Source: Pseudomonas bohemica
Lineage (GTDB): Bacteria; Pseudomonadota; Gammaproteobacteria; Pseudomonadales; Pseudomonadaceae
DNA: 64,000 bases
Assembly: GCF_002934685.1 (NCBI RefSeq)
Contig: NZ_NKHL01000105.1
Location: 71,643 to 135,642 of the forward strand
Direction of reading: 5' to 3'
This document shows, in pieces, positions 11,388 through 24,123 of the stretch. The position numbers and the translations under genes are program-made. The notes under the pieces were generated by a model, which saw only the letters and a list, made by a program, of their open reading frames with translations, was not told where the DNA came from and did not search any database. How positions within the stretch are numbered: position 1 is the first letter of the stretch; each line of letters opens with the position of its first letter.

Positions 11388-11723
11388 ATGACTGACACCG
11401 CCATCGCTGCTGCTCCGATAGCCATAATCCCCACGCCGAAGCCCTGGTTTGTGTATCTGGTGCGCGCCGCGAACGGCTCGTTATATTGCGGGATCAGCGA
11501 CGACCCGCATAAGCGCTTCGCCAAGCACCAGAGCGGCAAGGGCGCGCGGTTCTTCCATTCCAGTCCGGCGGTGGCATTGGTGTATATCCAGGCTCTGGAA
11601 AGCAAGGGTGCGGCGCTGCGTCAGGAACTGGCGATCAAGAAACTCAGTAAGGCGGCCAAAGAAAAGCTGGCCGCCGTTGGCGGCGCCGCGCTGCAGGTGA
11701 GCGAAATCAAGGCGCAGCTGTGA
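11388..11723 (+). CDS. GIY-YIG nuclease family protein (YhbQ/UPF0213-like)
   Basis: 111 residues. The variant GIY-YIG signature is VYLV...LYCGIS, followed by a basic helix (HKRFAKHQ) and the conserved E of the catalytic core (RQEL). The standalone 90-110 residue form is the YhbQ/UPF0213 type, reported to act on DNA. Its 3' end overlaps the last 17 bp of the convergent lipoprotein gene. The C-terminal tail is Ala/Lys-rich. Confidence 0.85.
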   Translation: MTDTAIAAAPIAIIPTPKPWFVYLVRAANGSLYCGISDDPHKRFAKHQSGKGARFFHSSPAVALVYIQALESKGAALRQELAIKKLSKAAKEKLAAVGGAALQVSEIKAQL

Positions 11724-12672
11724 CTTGATCTTCCTGGTGGAACGAAAACGGCTGAGCCGATGACAGATCCAGGCGCACGATAGGGGCGTAACTGCCATTG
11801 GCGACGAGCTTGCGCTGAAAGTTTCGTGCCGGCTCCAGCCCCTGGTCGTAGCTGGCGGCATTCAAGAAAACGGCGGAAATCTGATCCTTCAAGGGATAGC
11901 CGTCATCCACGGTTGCCATGAGCAACTCATTCCAAAGGAAATCGTACTCGGGGTAATGGGCCTGCATGGCGATCGAATTGCGCCAGCCATTCTGGCTGTC
12001 CGCGTTCCATGAACACTGGGTTTCGGTGTAGTAGTTACCCGACATATCCCCGGCATAGTCCATCCACTGTTGCAGCGTCGTGATACCCAGGTCTTCGCAG
12101 GACCCCCAGGCAAACTCCGCGTTGCGATGAGGTACGTCCGGTTGCGGATGTGCCTGGTGTACAACCGGTTTGCCAAACCGGCTTATGCAGCCATTGTGCA
12201 GAGGGTTGCCGGTAGTGGAAGCGTCCTTTGGAAACAGGCAGATGAAACCTGCGTCAAAGGCCGGCAATCCCAGGCGATTGCCCTCCACCGCGTTGCGCAG
12301 GATGAAGCCAGAAGGTTGAAGCATCAGCTCCGGATGGTCGTCTTTTCGAAACCAGGAAAATGACGCTGATCCTCGCTCGATAGAGCCAGGGCTATGCGTC
12401 CAGGGCAGATAATCGCCATCGGCGGTCGCGCGGATGATGATGCCGCTGCAATAGTAAAAGCCGCGTGGGAGGTTGCTGCCGATCTCTCTGCAGTCCTGTT
12501 GCTCATCGTTGTACAGGCGATTAAGGGACGCTACCAGATCATCGAATGATTGAGCTGTATGTGTCGGATTATGCGCCGTGGTCACGGGCGGGGTGGGACG
12601 CTGCGGTGTGACGGATTCGCAGCCGGTCAGCAGCAAGCTGGAAATGGTCAGGCATTTTACGAACATCTTCAT
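11707..12672 (-). CDS. Putative lipoprotein, halovibrin (HvnA)-like
   Basis: 321 residues from ATG 12672. A short lipoprotein signal ends in the lipobox LTGC (Cys18). The next ~25 residues are Thr/Pro-rich. The body contains [14 protein letters not shown], a cysteine pair flanking [12 protein letters not shown], and W/F-rich segments recalling pseudomonad proteins annotated as halovibrin. Vibrio halovibrins are NAD glycohydrolase/ADP-ribosyltransferase exoenzymes; activity here is inferred from that resemblance only. Six or more mature cysteines suggest disulfides and an extracytoplasmic location. Confidence 0.55.
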   Translation of the reverse strand: MKMFVKCLTISSLLLTGCESVTPQRPTPPVTTAHNPTHTAQSFDDLVASLNRLYNDEQQDCREIGSNLPRGFYYCSGIIIRATADGDYLPWTHSPGSIERGSASFSWFRKDDHPELMLQPSGFILRNAVEGNRLGLPAFDAGFICLFPKDASTTGNPLHNGCISRFGKPVVHQAHPQPDVPHRNAEFAWGSCEDLGITTLQQWMDYAGDMSGNYYTETQCSWNADSQNGWRNSIAMQAHYPEYDFLWNELLMATVDDGYPLKDQISAVFLNAASYDQGLEPARNFQRKLVANGSYAPIVRLDLSSAQPFSFHQEDQVTAAP

Positions 12673-12863
12673 GATGAGAGCTCCTTCCCTGGTACTCACT
12701 CAAGGGTAGGCGCCTGCATTCGGATCATGAGATTCACGTTGGAACATCTTGCGATAAGTCGAGTGTGGATTATTGCGAGCATCTGTTTTGGCAGTGTCGT
12801 CACTCGACGCACTTTCACAGACCCACTAGTCTGACCCCTCCCCAGACGAGGCTTCGAGAGCAC

Positions 12864-13796
12864 ATGTCAGAACTGATCCTGCATCACTACCCAACATCCC
12901 TGTTCTCCGAAAAAGCGCGCCTGATGCTCGGCTTCAAAGGGCTCTCATGGCGCTCGGTGATCATCCCGTCGATCCTGCCAAAGCCTGATGTCACGGCGCT
13001 TACTGGCGGTTATCGCAAGACGCCGGTGCTGCAGGTTGGTGCTGATATCTACTGCGATACTGCATTGATCGCTCGTCGTCTCGAGGCTGAAAAGTCCGCG
13101 CCGACCTTCTACCCGGAAGGCCAGGAGTTCACCGCCGCGAGCCTGGCCAACTGGGCGGATTCGGTGCTGTTTCTGCACTCGGTCAGCCTGGTGTTCCAGC
13201 CGGCGTCACTGGCCGTACGCTTCGCCAAGGTGCCGCCTGAGGCCGTGAAGGCTTTCGTGGCCGACCGTTCGATGTTCTTTGACGGAGGTAGCGCAACCCG
13301 CCTGCCACTGGAACTGGCGCAGCATCAGTGGCCGACCTTGATGAGTCGCCTCGACACTCAGCTGGAGCGCAATGGCGATTTCCTGCTGGGCGTACCGTCG
13401 ATTGCCGACTTCTCGGTGGCGCACACCCTGTGGTTTTTGAAACAAACGCCGGTCACCGCGCCGCTGGTCGATGACTACCCGGCCGTGTTGGCCTGGTACC
13501 AACGGGTTATCGGTTTCGGCCATGGGGCGGCCAGCGAGTTGAGCCCGGCCGATGCCATCGAGATCGCGCACAGCGCGACCCCGGCGCAGTTGCCCGAGGA
13601 GGCGTTCACTGATCCAAACGGATTCAACGTGGGCGACCAGGTCAGCGTGTCAGCCGTGGACTACGGCGTGGACCCGGTGGAGGGCGAGCTGGTATTCAAC
13701 GGCCGCGAGGAAATCATTGTGCGTCGCGAGGACGGACGTGCAGGCACGTTGCATGTGCACTTTCCGCGTTATGGATTTCGTATCGCCAAGCGCTGA
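12864..13796 (+). CDS. Glutathione S-transferase family protein with extra C-terminal domain
   Basis: 310 residues from ATG 12864. Residues 1-80 form a GST thioredoxin-fold domain (ILHHYPTSLFSEKARLML, then RKTPVLQV with the cis-Pro, and DTALIARRLE). Residues ~90-230 are the helical GST domain with the N-capping SIADFSVAH. About 70 further residues form a separate, predicted all-beta tail (from FNVGDQVSV to YGFRIAKR). Typical GSTs end near residue 220-230, so this is a fusion. Substrate unknown. Confidence 0.8.
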   Translation: MSELILHHYPTSLFSEKARLMLGFKGLSWRSVIIPSILPKPDVTALTGGYRKTPVLQVGADIYCDTALIARRLEAEKSAPTFYPEGQEFTAASLANWADSVLFLHSVSLVFQPASLAVRFAKVPPEAVKAFVADRSMFFDGGSATRLPLELAQHQWPTLMSRLDTQLERNGDFLLGVPSIADFSVAHTLWFLKQTPVTAPLVDDYPAVLAWYQRVIGFGHGAASELSPADAIEIAHSATPAQLPEEAFTDPNGFNVGDQVSVSAVDYGVDPVEGELVFNGREEIIVRREDGRAGTLHVHFPRYGFRIAKR

Positions 13797-13797
13797 G

Positions 13798-14148
13798 TCA
13801 CTTCAACGCAGCCAATATCTCATCCGGCGAAAACCCTCTGATCAGCGTGCCGTTGACGTCGATCAGAGGAATGCCGCGCCCACCCAGCGCCTCATAAGCC
13901 TTGCGGCCTTCCTTGGACTTCTCGATGTCAAACTCGGTGTAGGGGATGCCCTTGCTATCGAGGAAGCGCCGCGTCTGTTTGCAGTAGCCACACCAGTCGG
14001 TGGCGTACAGCACCACTTTGGCCTGCGCCTGAGCCTGCGTGGACACAGCCTGGGACGGGTTGACGAAATGTTCGATCTTGCCCCAGTTCTGATAGACCAC
14101 GACCACCAGCATGATCAGGACGAACTTCTTGAGCGTGCGCCAGAGCAT
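13798..14148 (-). CDS. Membrane-anchored glutaredoxin-family protein
   Basis: 116 residues. One N-terminal membrane helix (about residues 8-20) is followed by a glutaredoxin domain with active site CGYC (Cys53, Cys56), the cis-Pro motif GIPLIDV and a C-terminal helix. The positive-inside rule places the redox domain outside the cytoplasm, but this is an inference. It starts 6 bp after the yejK-like stop, so the two may be co-transcribed. It is convergent with the GST-like gene, one base apart. Confidence 0.8.
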   Translation of the reverse strand: MLWRTLKKFVLIMLVVVVYQNWGKIEHFVNPSQAVSTQAQAQAKVVLYATDWCGYCKQTRRFLDSKGIPYTEFDIEKSKEGRKAYEALGGRGIPLIDVNGTLIRGFSPDEILAALK

Positions 14149-14153
14149 TGAAA

Positions 14154-15155
14154 TCAGCGCCTCTTCAACTGGTCGGTCAGTTGGGTTGGCAGGCCCTTGA
14201 TGATTAGCGTGCCTTTCTCTTCGTCGTACTCGATCTTGTCGCCCAGCAGATGCGCTTCGAAGCTGATCGAAAGCCCTTCGGCGCGGCCAGTAAAACGACG
14301 GAACTGGTTGAGCGTGCGTTTATCGGCGGGGATTTCCGGCGACAGGCCATAGTCCTTGTTGCGGATGTGCTCGTAGAAGGCGCGCGGGCGGTCTTCGTCG
14401 ATCAGGCCGGAGAGCTCTTCCAGGGCGATAGGCTCGCCCATCTTGCTCTGGCTGCTGGCGTAGTCGACCAGAGCCTTGGTTTTCTCGCGGGTGGACTCTT
14501 CCGGCAGGTCTTCGCTTTCGACGAAATCGCTGAAGGCCTTGAGCAGGGTGCGGGTTTCGCCGGGTCCGTCCACGCCTTCCTGACAACCGATGAAGTCGCG
14601 GAAATACTCGGAGACCTTCTTGCCGTTCTTGCCCTTGATGAACGAGATGTATTGCTTGGACGCCTTGTTGTTCTGCCATTCGGAAATGTTGATCCGTGCG
14701 GCCAGATGCAGCTGACCCAGGTCCAGATGGCGCGACGGCGTGACATCCAGCGCTTCGTTCACCGCCACGCCTTCGCTGTGGTGCAGCAGGGCGATGGCCA
14801 GGTATTCGGTCATGCCTTGCTGGTAGTGGGCGAAAAGCACGTGGCCGCCCACCGACAGGTTGGACTCCTCCATCAGCTTCTGCAGGTGCTCGACCGCTAC
14901 GCGGCTGAAGGCGGTGAAGTCCTTGCCCTCGTCGACGTATTCCTTCAGCCAGCCGCTGAAGGGGTGCGCGCCGGACTCCGGATGAAACAACCCCCAGGCT
15001 TTGCCTTGCTTGGCGTTATAGCTCTCGTTGAGGTCGGCCAGCATGTTCTCGATGGCCTGGGACTCCGCGAGTTCGGAATCTCGGGCGTGGAGGACTGCGG
15101 GCGTACCGTCGGGTTTCTTGTCGATCAGGTGAACGATGGCATGACGGATCGGCAT
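14154..15155 (-). CDS. yejK: Nucleoid-associated protein YejK (NdpA)
   Basis: 333 residues, matching the 335-residue E. coli YejK. I start at ATG 15155 ([13 protein letters not shown]); the open frame extends 82 codons upstream without family similarity. YejK binds DNA in the nucleoid and has been linked to topoisomerase IV function in E. coli. Family segments such as [11 protein letters not shown] and the C-terminal [12 protein letters not shown] are present. It is divergent from an HU gene, so two nucleoid proteins share one intergenic region. Confidence 0.9.
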   Translation of the reverse strand: MPIRHAIVHLIDKKPDGTPAVLHARDSELAESQAIENMLADLNESYNAKQGKAWGLFHPESGAHPFSGWLKEYVDEGKDFTAFSRVAVEHLQKLMEESNLSVGGHVLFAHYQQGMTEYLAIALLHHSEGVAVNEALDVTPSRHLDLGQLHLAARINISEWQNNKASKQYISFIKGKNGKKVSEYFRDFIGCQEGVDGPGETRTLLKAFSDFVESEDLPEESTREKTKALVDYASSQSKMGEPIALEELSGLIDEDRPRAFYEHIRNKDYGLSPEIPADKRTLNQFRRFTGRAEGLSISFEAHLLGDKIEYDEEKGTLIIKGLPTQLTDQLKRR

Positions 15156-15508
15156 GGATTTCTCGGCTGCTGAAGTGGAACTGAACGGGGGCAAGCTAGA
15201 CCCGTGCGAAAGTCGGCAAGTGTACCGCAGACTCGGCTTGGAGCGCGCTGGCGGGGCCTGAAACAGGGTTCCAAGCCCATTAATATGACTTTTTTGGGTT
15301 TCAACCGTGATAAAGCTGACCAAATGGCTAGGTAGGTGCGGATATTTGCGTGGCTCTGTGCTAGTTTTGCCCGGTCTTGCGCACTGATGCGCGCCAAGCA
15401 CGCAGTTTGTGGGCGTTCGGCCGAACCAAAGGCCGATTTCAGTATCTACATTTCGCGTCTGTACACACTCTGCAAACCATATGAATTTGATAGGGAAGGA
15501 ACACCACC
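15156..15508. other. Divergent yejK-hup promoter region
   Basis: 353 bp without a credible gene. It must carry the yejK and hup promoters; an inverted repeat GTTCGGCCGAAC (15416-15427) lies ~80 bp before hup. I could not pick -35/-10 pairs with confidence. Confidence 0.4.
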
Positions 15509-15790
15509 ATGGCTCTGAGTAAAGACCAATTGATCGCCGATATCGCAGAAGCTATCGACGCGCCTAAAACCACCGCGCGCAACGCTCTCGACCAATTGGG
15601 TCAAATCGTCGCTGACCAACTGGAAAATGGCGGCGAGATCACCCTGCCTGGCATTGGCAAGCTGAAAGTGACCGAGCGTCCTGCCCGCACCGGCCGCAAC
15701 CCTTCGACTGGCGCTGCCATCGAAATCGCTGCCAAGAAAGTGATCAAGCTGGTTGTGGCTAAAGGCCTGACCGACGCAGTCAACAAGTAA
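15509..15790 (+). CDS. hupN: HU-family DNA-binding protein (HupN-like)
   Basis: 93 residues, the size of an HU subunit. The arm motif RNPSTG contains the DNA-intercalating proline, and the core has LPGIGKLKV. The sequence differs from typical HupA/HupB and fits the third pseudomonad HU, HupN, encoded next to yejK and valS in this lineage as I recall. AAGGAA precedes ATG 15509. HU proteins bend DNA and compact the nucleoid. It has its own terminator. Confidence 0.85.
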   Translation: MALSKDQLIADIAEAIDAPKTTARNALDQLGQIVADQLENGGEITLPGIGKLKVTERPARTGRNPSTGAAIEIAAKKVIKLVVAKGLTDAVNK

Positions 15791-15810
15791 GCGAAAACGC
15801 TGCTTGCTGG

Positions 15811-15849
15811 AAAAACCGTGTGATGGAGCGATCCGGGCACGGTTTTTTT
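15811..15849 (+). terminator. Rho-independent terminator of the HU gene
   Basis: AAAACCGTG pairs with CACGGTTTT across a 17-nt loop and runs into a seven-T tract. Confidence 0.8.
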
Positions 15850-15880
15850 GTGCCTGGGATTGGGTAATGGATAGTGGCTT

Positions 15881-15969
15881 CTGTAGGCGCGCGCTTGCCC
15901 GCGATGGGCCGTGTCGGGCGATGATGAATGGCAGGTCAATTGCAATCGCGGCCAGGCGCGCTCCTACAG
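15881..15969. repeat. REP doublet
   Basis: Inverted TGTAGGCGCGCGCTTGCCCGCGAT-type unit (15882 on) and its partner ending CGCGCTCCTACAG (15969), between convergent hup and rlmF. Confidence 0.85.
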
Positions 15970-15978
15970 CACGCTATG

Positions 15979-16998
15979 TTAGGACCCCCAACGTTCCGCC
16001 CGCCAGGCCGCCTGCTGCGCTTTGTCATGAAAGGTCCAGGCAACGAACCGGCTCTGCTTCTGCCCCTGCGACATTTCTACGACCCTACTCTCGAAGGTCC
16101 CGGCTTTCTTCAGCGCGCTCTGAATCAGTGGCAGATTCGAGGCCTTGGACACCAGCGTGCTGAACCACAACACCTGCATCGGCACCCGTGCGCTCTCGGC
16201 GATCAGTTGCGAGACGAAACGCGCTTCACCTCCTTCACACCACAATTCGGCCGCCTGGCCACCGAAGTTCAGTACCGGCAGTTTGCGCTTGGGATCGGCC
16301 TTGCCCAGCGCACGCCATTTGCGCTGGCTGCCGCGCACGGCTTCCTCCGCGGAGGCGTGAAAGGGCGGGTTGCACAGGCTGATGTCGAAGCGCTCATCGG
16401 CCAGCAGCAGATCGACGAGGATGTGCTTGCGGTTGTTCTGTTGGCGCAGGCTGATGGCCTTGCCCAGGCTGTTGGCCTTGACAATGGTGGTGGCCGATGC
16501 CAGGGCGACGTTGTCGATGTCCGACCCCAGGAAGTGCCAGCCATATTCGCTGTGACCAATCAGCGGATAGATGCAGTTGGCACCGGTGCCGACGTCCAGC
16601 GCTTTGACCGACGCACCGCGCGGGATAACGCGGTCGTTGTGCTCGGCCAGCAGGTCGGCAAGAAAATGCAGGTAGTCTGCACGGCCGGGGATCGGCGGGC
16701 ACAAGTAATCCGCCGGAATGTCCCAATGGACGATGCCGTAGAACGCCTTGAGCAACGCACGGTTGAACACCCGCACCGCCGCCGGATTGGCAAAGTCGAT
16801 GCTCTCCTTGCCATAGGGGTTGGTGATCACGAACTTGCCCAGCTCGGGGCTGCTCTTGATCAGGCGTGGGAAGTCGTAATGGCCCTGATGGCGATTGCGC
16901 GGGTGCAGGCTGGCCTTTTCACGCGGCTCGGCAGGCTGAGCCTGTTGAGCGGGTCCGGGCTTCTTGCGGGGTGCTTTGGGGGGGCGGGCAATGGTCAT
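15979..16998 (-). CDS. rlmF: 23S rRNA (adenine-1618-N6)-methyltransferase RlmF
   Basis: 339 residues from ATG 16998, with a basic Pro/Lys-rich N terminus. It has SAM motif I DVGTGA (135-140), an acidic post-I segment GSDID, and the adenine-N6 catalytic motif NPPF (210-213). Segments [13 protein letters not shown] and [15 protein letters not shown] are typical of RlmF, which methylates A1618 of 23S rRNA before ribosome assembly is complete. Monocistronic, flanked on both sides by REP doublets. Confidence 0.93.
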   Translation of the reverse strand: MTIARPPKAPRKKPGPAQQAQPAEPREKASLHPRNRHQGHYDFPRLIKSSPELGKFVITNPYGKESIDFANPAAVRVFNRALLKAFYGIVHWDIPADYLCPPIPGRADYLHFLADLLAEHNDRVIPRGASVKALDVGTGANCIYPLIGHSEYGWHFLGSDIDNVALASATTIVKANSLGKAISLRQQNNRKHILVDLLLADERFDISLCNPPFHASAEEAVRGSQRKWRALGKADPKRKLPVLNFGGQAAELWCEGGEARFVSQLIAESARVPMQVLWFSTLVSKASNLPLIQSALKKAGTFESRVVEMSQGQKQSRFVAWTFHDKAQQAAWRAERWGS

Positions 16999-17031
16999 GG
17001 AAATCGGTTCTATTGACAGGCACCGCGCCCG

Positions 17032-17150
17032 GTAGGAGCGCGATTGGTCTGGGCCGCATTCGGACGATGACGTCGGATTGAGCACCGCACCCTGTTCCCA
17101 GAATGGCGGTGTCCGGGCTGGCCTCATCGCAGGCAAGCGCGCTCCTACAG
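17032..17150. repeat. REP doublet, one arm degenerate
   Basis: Left arm GTAGGAGCGCGATTGG (from 17032) and right arm GCAAGCGCGCTCCTACAG (ending 17150) are inverted. They lie between the rlmF start and the valS 3' end. Confidence 0.75.
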
Positions 17151-17200
17151 GATTCGTGGTCAGCAGCCAGCCTGTCTCCAGGCTGGCTGCTTGGGGTCAC

Positions 17201-20047
17201 TTACAAACTGGCAATCCGCACATGCTGCTCGGCCAATTTGCCCAGCGCCTGTTCGGCTTCGGTCAGCTTGGCGCGTTCCTTGGCGATGACTTCAGGCGGC
17301 GCCTTGTCGACGAATGACGCATTGGACAGCTTGCCGCCGACACGTTGCACTTCGCCTTGCAGACGCTGGATTTCCTTGTCCAGACGGGCCAGCTCGGCGC
17401 CTTTGTCGATCAACCCGGCCATGGGCACCAGCACTTCCATCTCGCCCACCAGTGCGGTCGCCGACAGCGGCGCTTCTGCCCCTTCAGCCAGCACGGTGAA
17501 CGATTCGAGCTTGGCCAGCTTCTTGAGCAGGTGCTCGTTCTCGTTCAGACGGCGCTGGTCTTCGGCGCTGACGTTCTTGAGGAACAATTGCAGCGGCTTG
17601 CCCGGACCGATGTTCATCTCGCCGCGGATGTTACGCACGCCGAGCATCAGGCCCTTGAGCCATTCGATGTCGCCTTCGGCAGCCGCGTCGATACGTGCTT
17701 CGTTCGCCACCGGCCACGGTTGCAGCATGATGGTTTTGCCTTGCACGCCGGCCAGCGGCGCCAGGCGCTGCCAGATTTCTTCGGTGATGAACGGCATGAA
17801 CGGGTGAGCCAAGCGCATTGCCACCTCCAGCACGCGAACCAGCGTGCGACGGGTGCCACGCTGACGCTCGATCGGCGCGTTCTCGTCCCACAATACCGGC
17901 TTGGACAGCTCCAGGTACCAGTCGCAGTACTGGTTCCAGATGAACTCGTACAGCGCCTGCGCCGCCAGGTCGAAACGGAACTGATCCAACTGGCGGGTCA
18001 CTTCGGCTTCGGTACGTTGCAATTGCGAGATGATCCAGCGATCCGGCAGCGACAGTTCGACCTCCTCACCGTTCTGGCCGCAGTCCTCACCCTTGTCCAG
18101 CACGTAGCGCGCAGCGTTCCAGATCTTGTTGCAGAAGTTGCGATAGCCTTCGACGCGGCCCATGTCGAACTTGATGTCGCGACCGGTGGACGCCAGCGAG
18201 CAGAAGGTGAAGCGCAGGGCGTCTGTGCCGTAGCTGGCAATACCGTCAGGGAACTCATCACGGGTCTGCTTTTCGATCTTCTTCGCCAGCTTCGGCTGCA
18301 TAAGGCCCGAGGTGCGCTTCTGCACCAGCGTCTCGAGGTCGATACCGTCGATGATATCCAGTGGGTCCAGGACGTTGCCCTTGGACTTGGACATTTTCTG
18401 ACCCTGACCGTCGCGCACCAGACCATGCATGTAAACGGTCTTGAATGGGACCTGCGGGGTGCCGTCTTCATTCTTCACCAGGTGCATGGTGAGCATGATC
18501 ATCCGGGCGACCCAGAAGAAGATGATGTCGAAGCCCGAGACCAGCACGTCGGTGGGGTGGAAGGTCTTCAGGAAGTCGGTCTGCTCAGGCCAGCCGAGTG
18601 TGGAGAAGGTCCACAGGCCGGAACTGAACCAGGTGTCGAGCACGTCGTTGTCCTGTTGCAGCGCAACGTCAGGTCCGAGGTTGTGCTTGGCACGTACTTC
18701 AGCTTCGTCGCGACCGACATAGACCTTGCCCGAGGCGTCGTACCAGGCCGGGATGCGATGGCCCCACCAGAGCTGACGGCTGATGCACCAGTCCTGAATG
18801 TCGCGCATCCAGGAGAAGTACATGTTCTCGTACTGCTTGGGCACGAAGGCGATGCGGCCGTCCTCGACAGCGGCGATGGCAGGCTCGGCCAGCGGCTTGG
18901 TCGACACGTACCACTGGTCAGTCAGCCACGGTTCGATGATGGTGCCGGAGCGATCGCCTTTCGGCACTTTCAGGGCGTGGTCGTCAACGCTGACCAACAG
19001 ACCCGCGGCGTCGAACGCGGCGACGATCTGCTTGCGCGCTTCGAAGCGATCAAGGCCTGCGTATTCGGCAGGCAGCGTGCCGTCGATGGACTCGTTCAGA
19101 GTGCCGTCGAGGTTGAACACCTGAGCTGTGGGCAAAACGGCAGCGTTCTTGTCGAAGATGTTCAGCAGCGGCAGGTTGTGGCGCTTGCCGACTTCGTAGT
19201 CGTTGAAGTCGTGGGCCGGGGTGATCTTCACACAGCCGGTGCCGAACTCAGGGTCGCAGTAGTCGTCGGCGATGATCGGAATGCGACGACCCACCAGTGG
19301 CAGCTCGACGAATTTGCCGATCAAAGCCTTGTAGCGCTCGTCGTTCGGGTTCACGGCAACGGCGGCGTCGCCGAGCATGGTTTCCGGACGCGTGGTGGCG
19401 ACGATCAGGTAATCCAGACCTTCAGCGGTCCTCGCACCGTCGGCCAGAGGGTAGCGCAGGTTCCACAGGCTGCCTTTCTCGTCGTGGCTTTCCACTTCGA
19501 GGTCGGAGATGGCGGTGTGCAGCTTGGTGTCCCAGTTGACCAGGCGCTTGCCGCGATAGATCAGGCCGTCTTCATGCAGGCGCACGAAGGCTTCTTTAAC
19601 GGCTTCGGACAGGCCGTCGTCCATGGTGAAGCGCTCGCGGCTCCAGTCCACGGACGAGCCCAGGCGGCGGATTTGACGGCTGATGTTGCCGCCGGACTGA
19701 CCCTTCCACTCCCAGACTTTTTCGAGGAATTTCTCACGGCCCAGATCATGACGGTTCTGGCCCTGCGCTTCGAGCTGACGCTCGACCAGCATCTGGGTGG
19801 CGATACCGGCGTGGTCGGTGCCGGGCTGCCACAGGGTATTGCGACCCTGCATGCGGCGGAAACGGATCAGGGCGTCCATGATCGCGTTGTTGAAACCGTG
19901 GCCCATGTGCAGGCTGCCGGTGACGTTCGGCGGCGGAATCATGATGGTGTACGAGTCGCCCGCGCCTTGCGGAGCGAAATGATTTTCGGACTCCCAGGTC
20001 TGGTACCAGGAAGTTTCGATGGCGTGCGGCTGGTAGGTCTTGTCCAT
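17201..20047 (-). CDS. valS: Valyl-tRNA synthetase
   Basis: 948 residues, the normal bacterial ValRS size. It charges tRNA-Val and edits Thr and other mischarged residues. Class I signatures: HMGH at residues 47-50 (HIGH motif, after PPPNVTGSL) and KMSKSKGN. The C-terminal ~70 residues form the ValRS coiled-coil arm ([16 protein letters not shown]). The first codon ATG 20047 gives the conserved start MDKTYQP. The upstream holC cluster has the same orientation but a REP doublet separates them. Confidence 0.98.
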   Translation of the reverse strand: MDKTYQPHAIETSWYQTWESENHFAPQGAGDSYTIMIPPPNVTGSLHMGHGFNNAIMDALIRFRRMQGRNTLWQPGTDHAGIATQMLVERQLEAQGQNRHDLGREKFLEKVWEWKGQSGGNISRQIRRLGSSVDWSRERFTMDDGLSEAVKEAFVRLHEDGLIYRGKRLVNWDTKLHTAISDLEVESHDEKGSLWNLRYPLADGARTAEGLDYLIVATTRPETMLGDAAVAVNPNDERYKALIGKFVELPLVGRRIPIIADDYCDPEFGTGCVKITPAHDFNDYEVGKRHNLPLLNIFDKNAAVLPTAQVFNLDGTLNESIDGTLPAEYAGLDRFEARKQIVAAFDAAGLLVSVDDHALKVPKGDRSGTIIEPWLTDQWYVSTKPLAEPAIAAVEDGRIAFVPKQYENMYFSWMRDIQDWCISRQLWWGHRIPAWYDASGKVYVGRDEAEVRAKHNLGPDVALQQDNDVLDTWFSSGLWTFSTLGWPEQTDFLKTFHPTDVLVSGFDIIFFWVARMIMLTMHLVKNEDGTPQVPFKTVYMHGLVRDGQGQKMSKSKGNVLDPLDIIDGIDLETLVQKRTSGLMQPKLAKKIEKQTRDEFPDGIASYGTDALRFTFCSLASTGRDIKFDMGRVEGYRNFCNKIWNAARYVLDKGEDCGQNGEEVELSLPDRWIISQLQRTEAEVTRQLDQFRFDLAAQALYEFIWNQYCDWYLELSKPVLWDENAPIERQRGTRRTLVRVLEVAMRLAHPFMPFITEEIWQRLAPLAGVQGKTIMLQPWPVANEARIDAAAEGDIEWLKGLMLGVRNIRGEMNIGPGKPLQLFLKNVSAEDQRRLNENEHLLKKLAKLESFTVLAEGAEAPLSATALVGEMEVLVPMAGLIDKGAELARLDKEIQRLQGEVQRVGGKLSNASFVDKAPPEVIAKERAKLTEAEQALGKLAEQHVRIASL

Positions 20048-20170
20048 GCGCGGCGGGAACCTGATCTGCTTTGAGTCGGAAAAGCCGGGAAGTATAGCTT
20101 TTCAAGGCCGCTGCAAGCTACAAGCGGTAACCCAAGCTCTCGGCCAGCGAGCCTTGGTGTGCGAGCACCT

Positions 20171-20260
20171 TGTAGGAGCGCACTCGCCCGCGAATGGCCT
20201 TGACACACAATAAAGATGCATCGGATGTACGAACGCCATCGCGGGCGAGCGCTCTAGCAG
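20171..20260. repeat. REP doublet upstream of valS
   Basis: TGTAGGAGCGCACTCGCCCGCGA (from 20171) and inverted TCGCGGGCGAGCGCTCTAGCA (ending ~20259). The right arm has lost the canonical TCCTACA end. Confidence 0.8.
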
Positions 20261-20273
20261 CTAGTCGTCGGCG

Positions 20274-20711
20274 TCAATCCTGATACTGACTCAACAATCG
20301 CTCCATCCGCGCATCCAGACGGCGTTTGATTTCGTTCTCGATGTGCGGGGCGAAATCGTCGATCACCTCTTGCATGATCAATTGCGCGGCGGCGCGCAGT
20401 TCGCTGTCCAGGTGCAGTAGGTCGTCCGGGCCCGGCGTGCGGCCTTGTGGTGCTGGCTGTTGCGCAGCGGGCGTATCGAGGGTGGCCTCAGGCTCGGCGG
20501 TCAGTACAGGAATGTCGTCAGCATTCGGCTGCTCATCGGCCGCAACCACTTGACCGCTGACCACATCGAACAACAGGGGAATCTGGCCTTCGCCGTGGAC
20601 CGTGTCGGTCAGCAAGGGCGGTTGCAGGGAATCATCGCCGAGCAGTTGGCGGATCGACTCGAGGTCGTCCAGCAAGTGCGCGGAGTCTTTCAGGTTTTTA
20701 GAATTATTCAT
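20274..20711 (-). CDS. Conserved protein encoded next to holC
   Basis: 145 residues from ATG 20711. The N-terminal part is Leu/Asp-rich (LLDDLESIRQLL), the middle is Pro/Ala/Glu-rich and probably disordered, and the C-terminal ~45 residues form an amphipathic helix (AAQLIMQEVIDDFAPHIENE...). It starts 8 bp after the holC stop, so it is co-transcribed. I recall pseudomonads carrying such a gene between holC and valS, annotated only as DNA polymerase III chi-associated or hypothetical. Function unknown. Confidence 0.75.
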   Translation of the reverse strand: MNNSKNLKDSAHLLDDLESIRQLLGDDSLQPPLLTDTVHGEGQIPLLFDVVSGQVVAADEQPNADDIPVLTAEPEATLDTPAAQQPAPQGRTPGPDDLLHLDSELRAAAQLIMQEVIDDFAPHIENEIKRRLDARMERLLSQYQD

Positions 20712-20718
20712 CGTATGC

Positions 20719-21147
20719 TCAAAGCCGCTGCAGTCGGTGATCCTGCAGAGGATAGCCCTGTTCACGGTAGAAGCGGAAACTCTCGCGCGCTGCCAGCCGG
20801 ATGGACGGATCTTCCACGACGATCTCCGCCACGCGGGCGAATCGTTTGAAGAATTCGGGGATGCGCAGGTCGAGATTGACCAGCAGATCCTGATGAGAGC
20901 CGGGATCGGCGCCAATGCCCAATGCTATGGGGGCGTCCTGATCGTCCTCCACGGGGCCATGAGGCACGAAGGTTTCGCCCTTGAAACGCCACAGGCTGGC
21001 GTCCAGCTCAGCACGTTGCTCGGCGTCGCTGCAATGCAGATACACCTTGTGACCGAGGCGCCAGGCCTTGTCGGTCAGTTTGCAGGCGAAGTCCAGGCGC
21101 GCGAGCGGGTCGGCGCTGGGCAGGATGTAAAAGTCGACTTGGGTCAT
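20719..21147 (-). CDS. holC: DNA polymerase III chi subunit HolC
   Basis: 142 residues, normal for chi, which links the clamp loader to SSB. The N terminus VDFYILP, the strand/helix pattern around KVYLHCSDAEQ and LW, and FVPHGP in mid-protein match the family. Its start is 65 bp after the pepA stop on the same strand, giving the usual pepA-holC order. Confidence 0.95.
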   Translation of the reverse strand: MTQVDFYILPSADPLARLDFACKLTDKAWRLGHKVYLHCSDAEQRAELDASLWRFKGETFVPHGPVEDDQDAPIALGIGADPGSHQDLLVNLDLRIPEFFKRFARVAEIVVEDPSIRLAARESFRFYREQGYPLQDHRLQRL

Positions 21148-21212
21148 GAAGATTCCAGAGCGTCAGCCCTGCCGACCGTGACGGATGTCAGGGCCGGCAG
21201 ACTCAAGGTGTA

Positions 21213-24115
<2,903 letters not shown>

Positions 24116-24123
<8 letters not shown>

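Noticed and set aside
17345..20074. Very long open frame antisense to valS
   Set aside because: Its codons mirror the GC-rich third positions of valS, and its Gln/His/Val-rich product resembles no family. It is a shadow of the real gene, as are similar frames opposite gcvP and rlmF.
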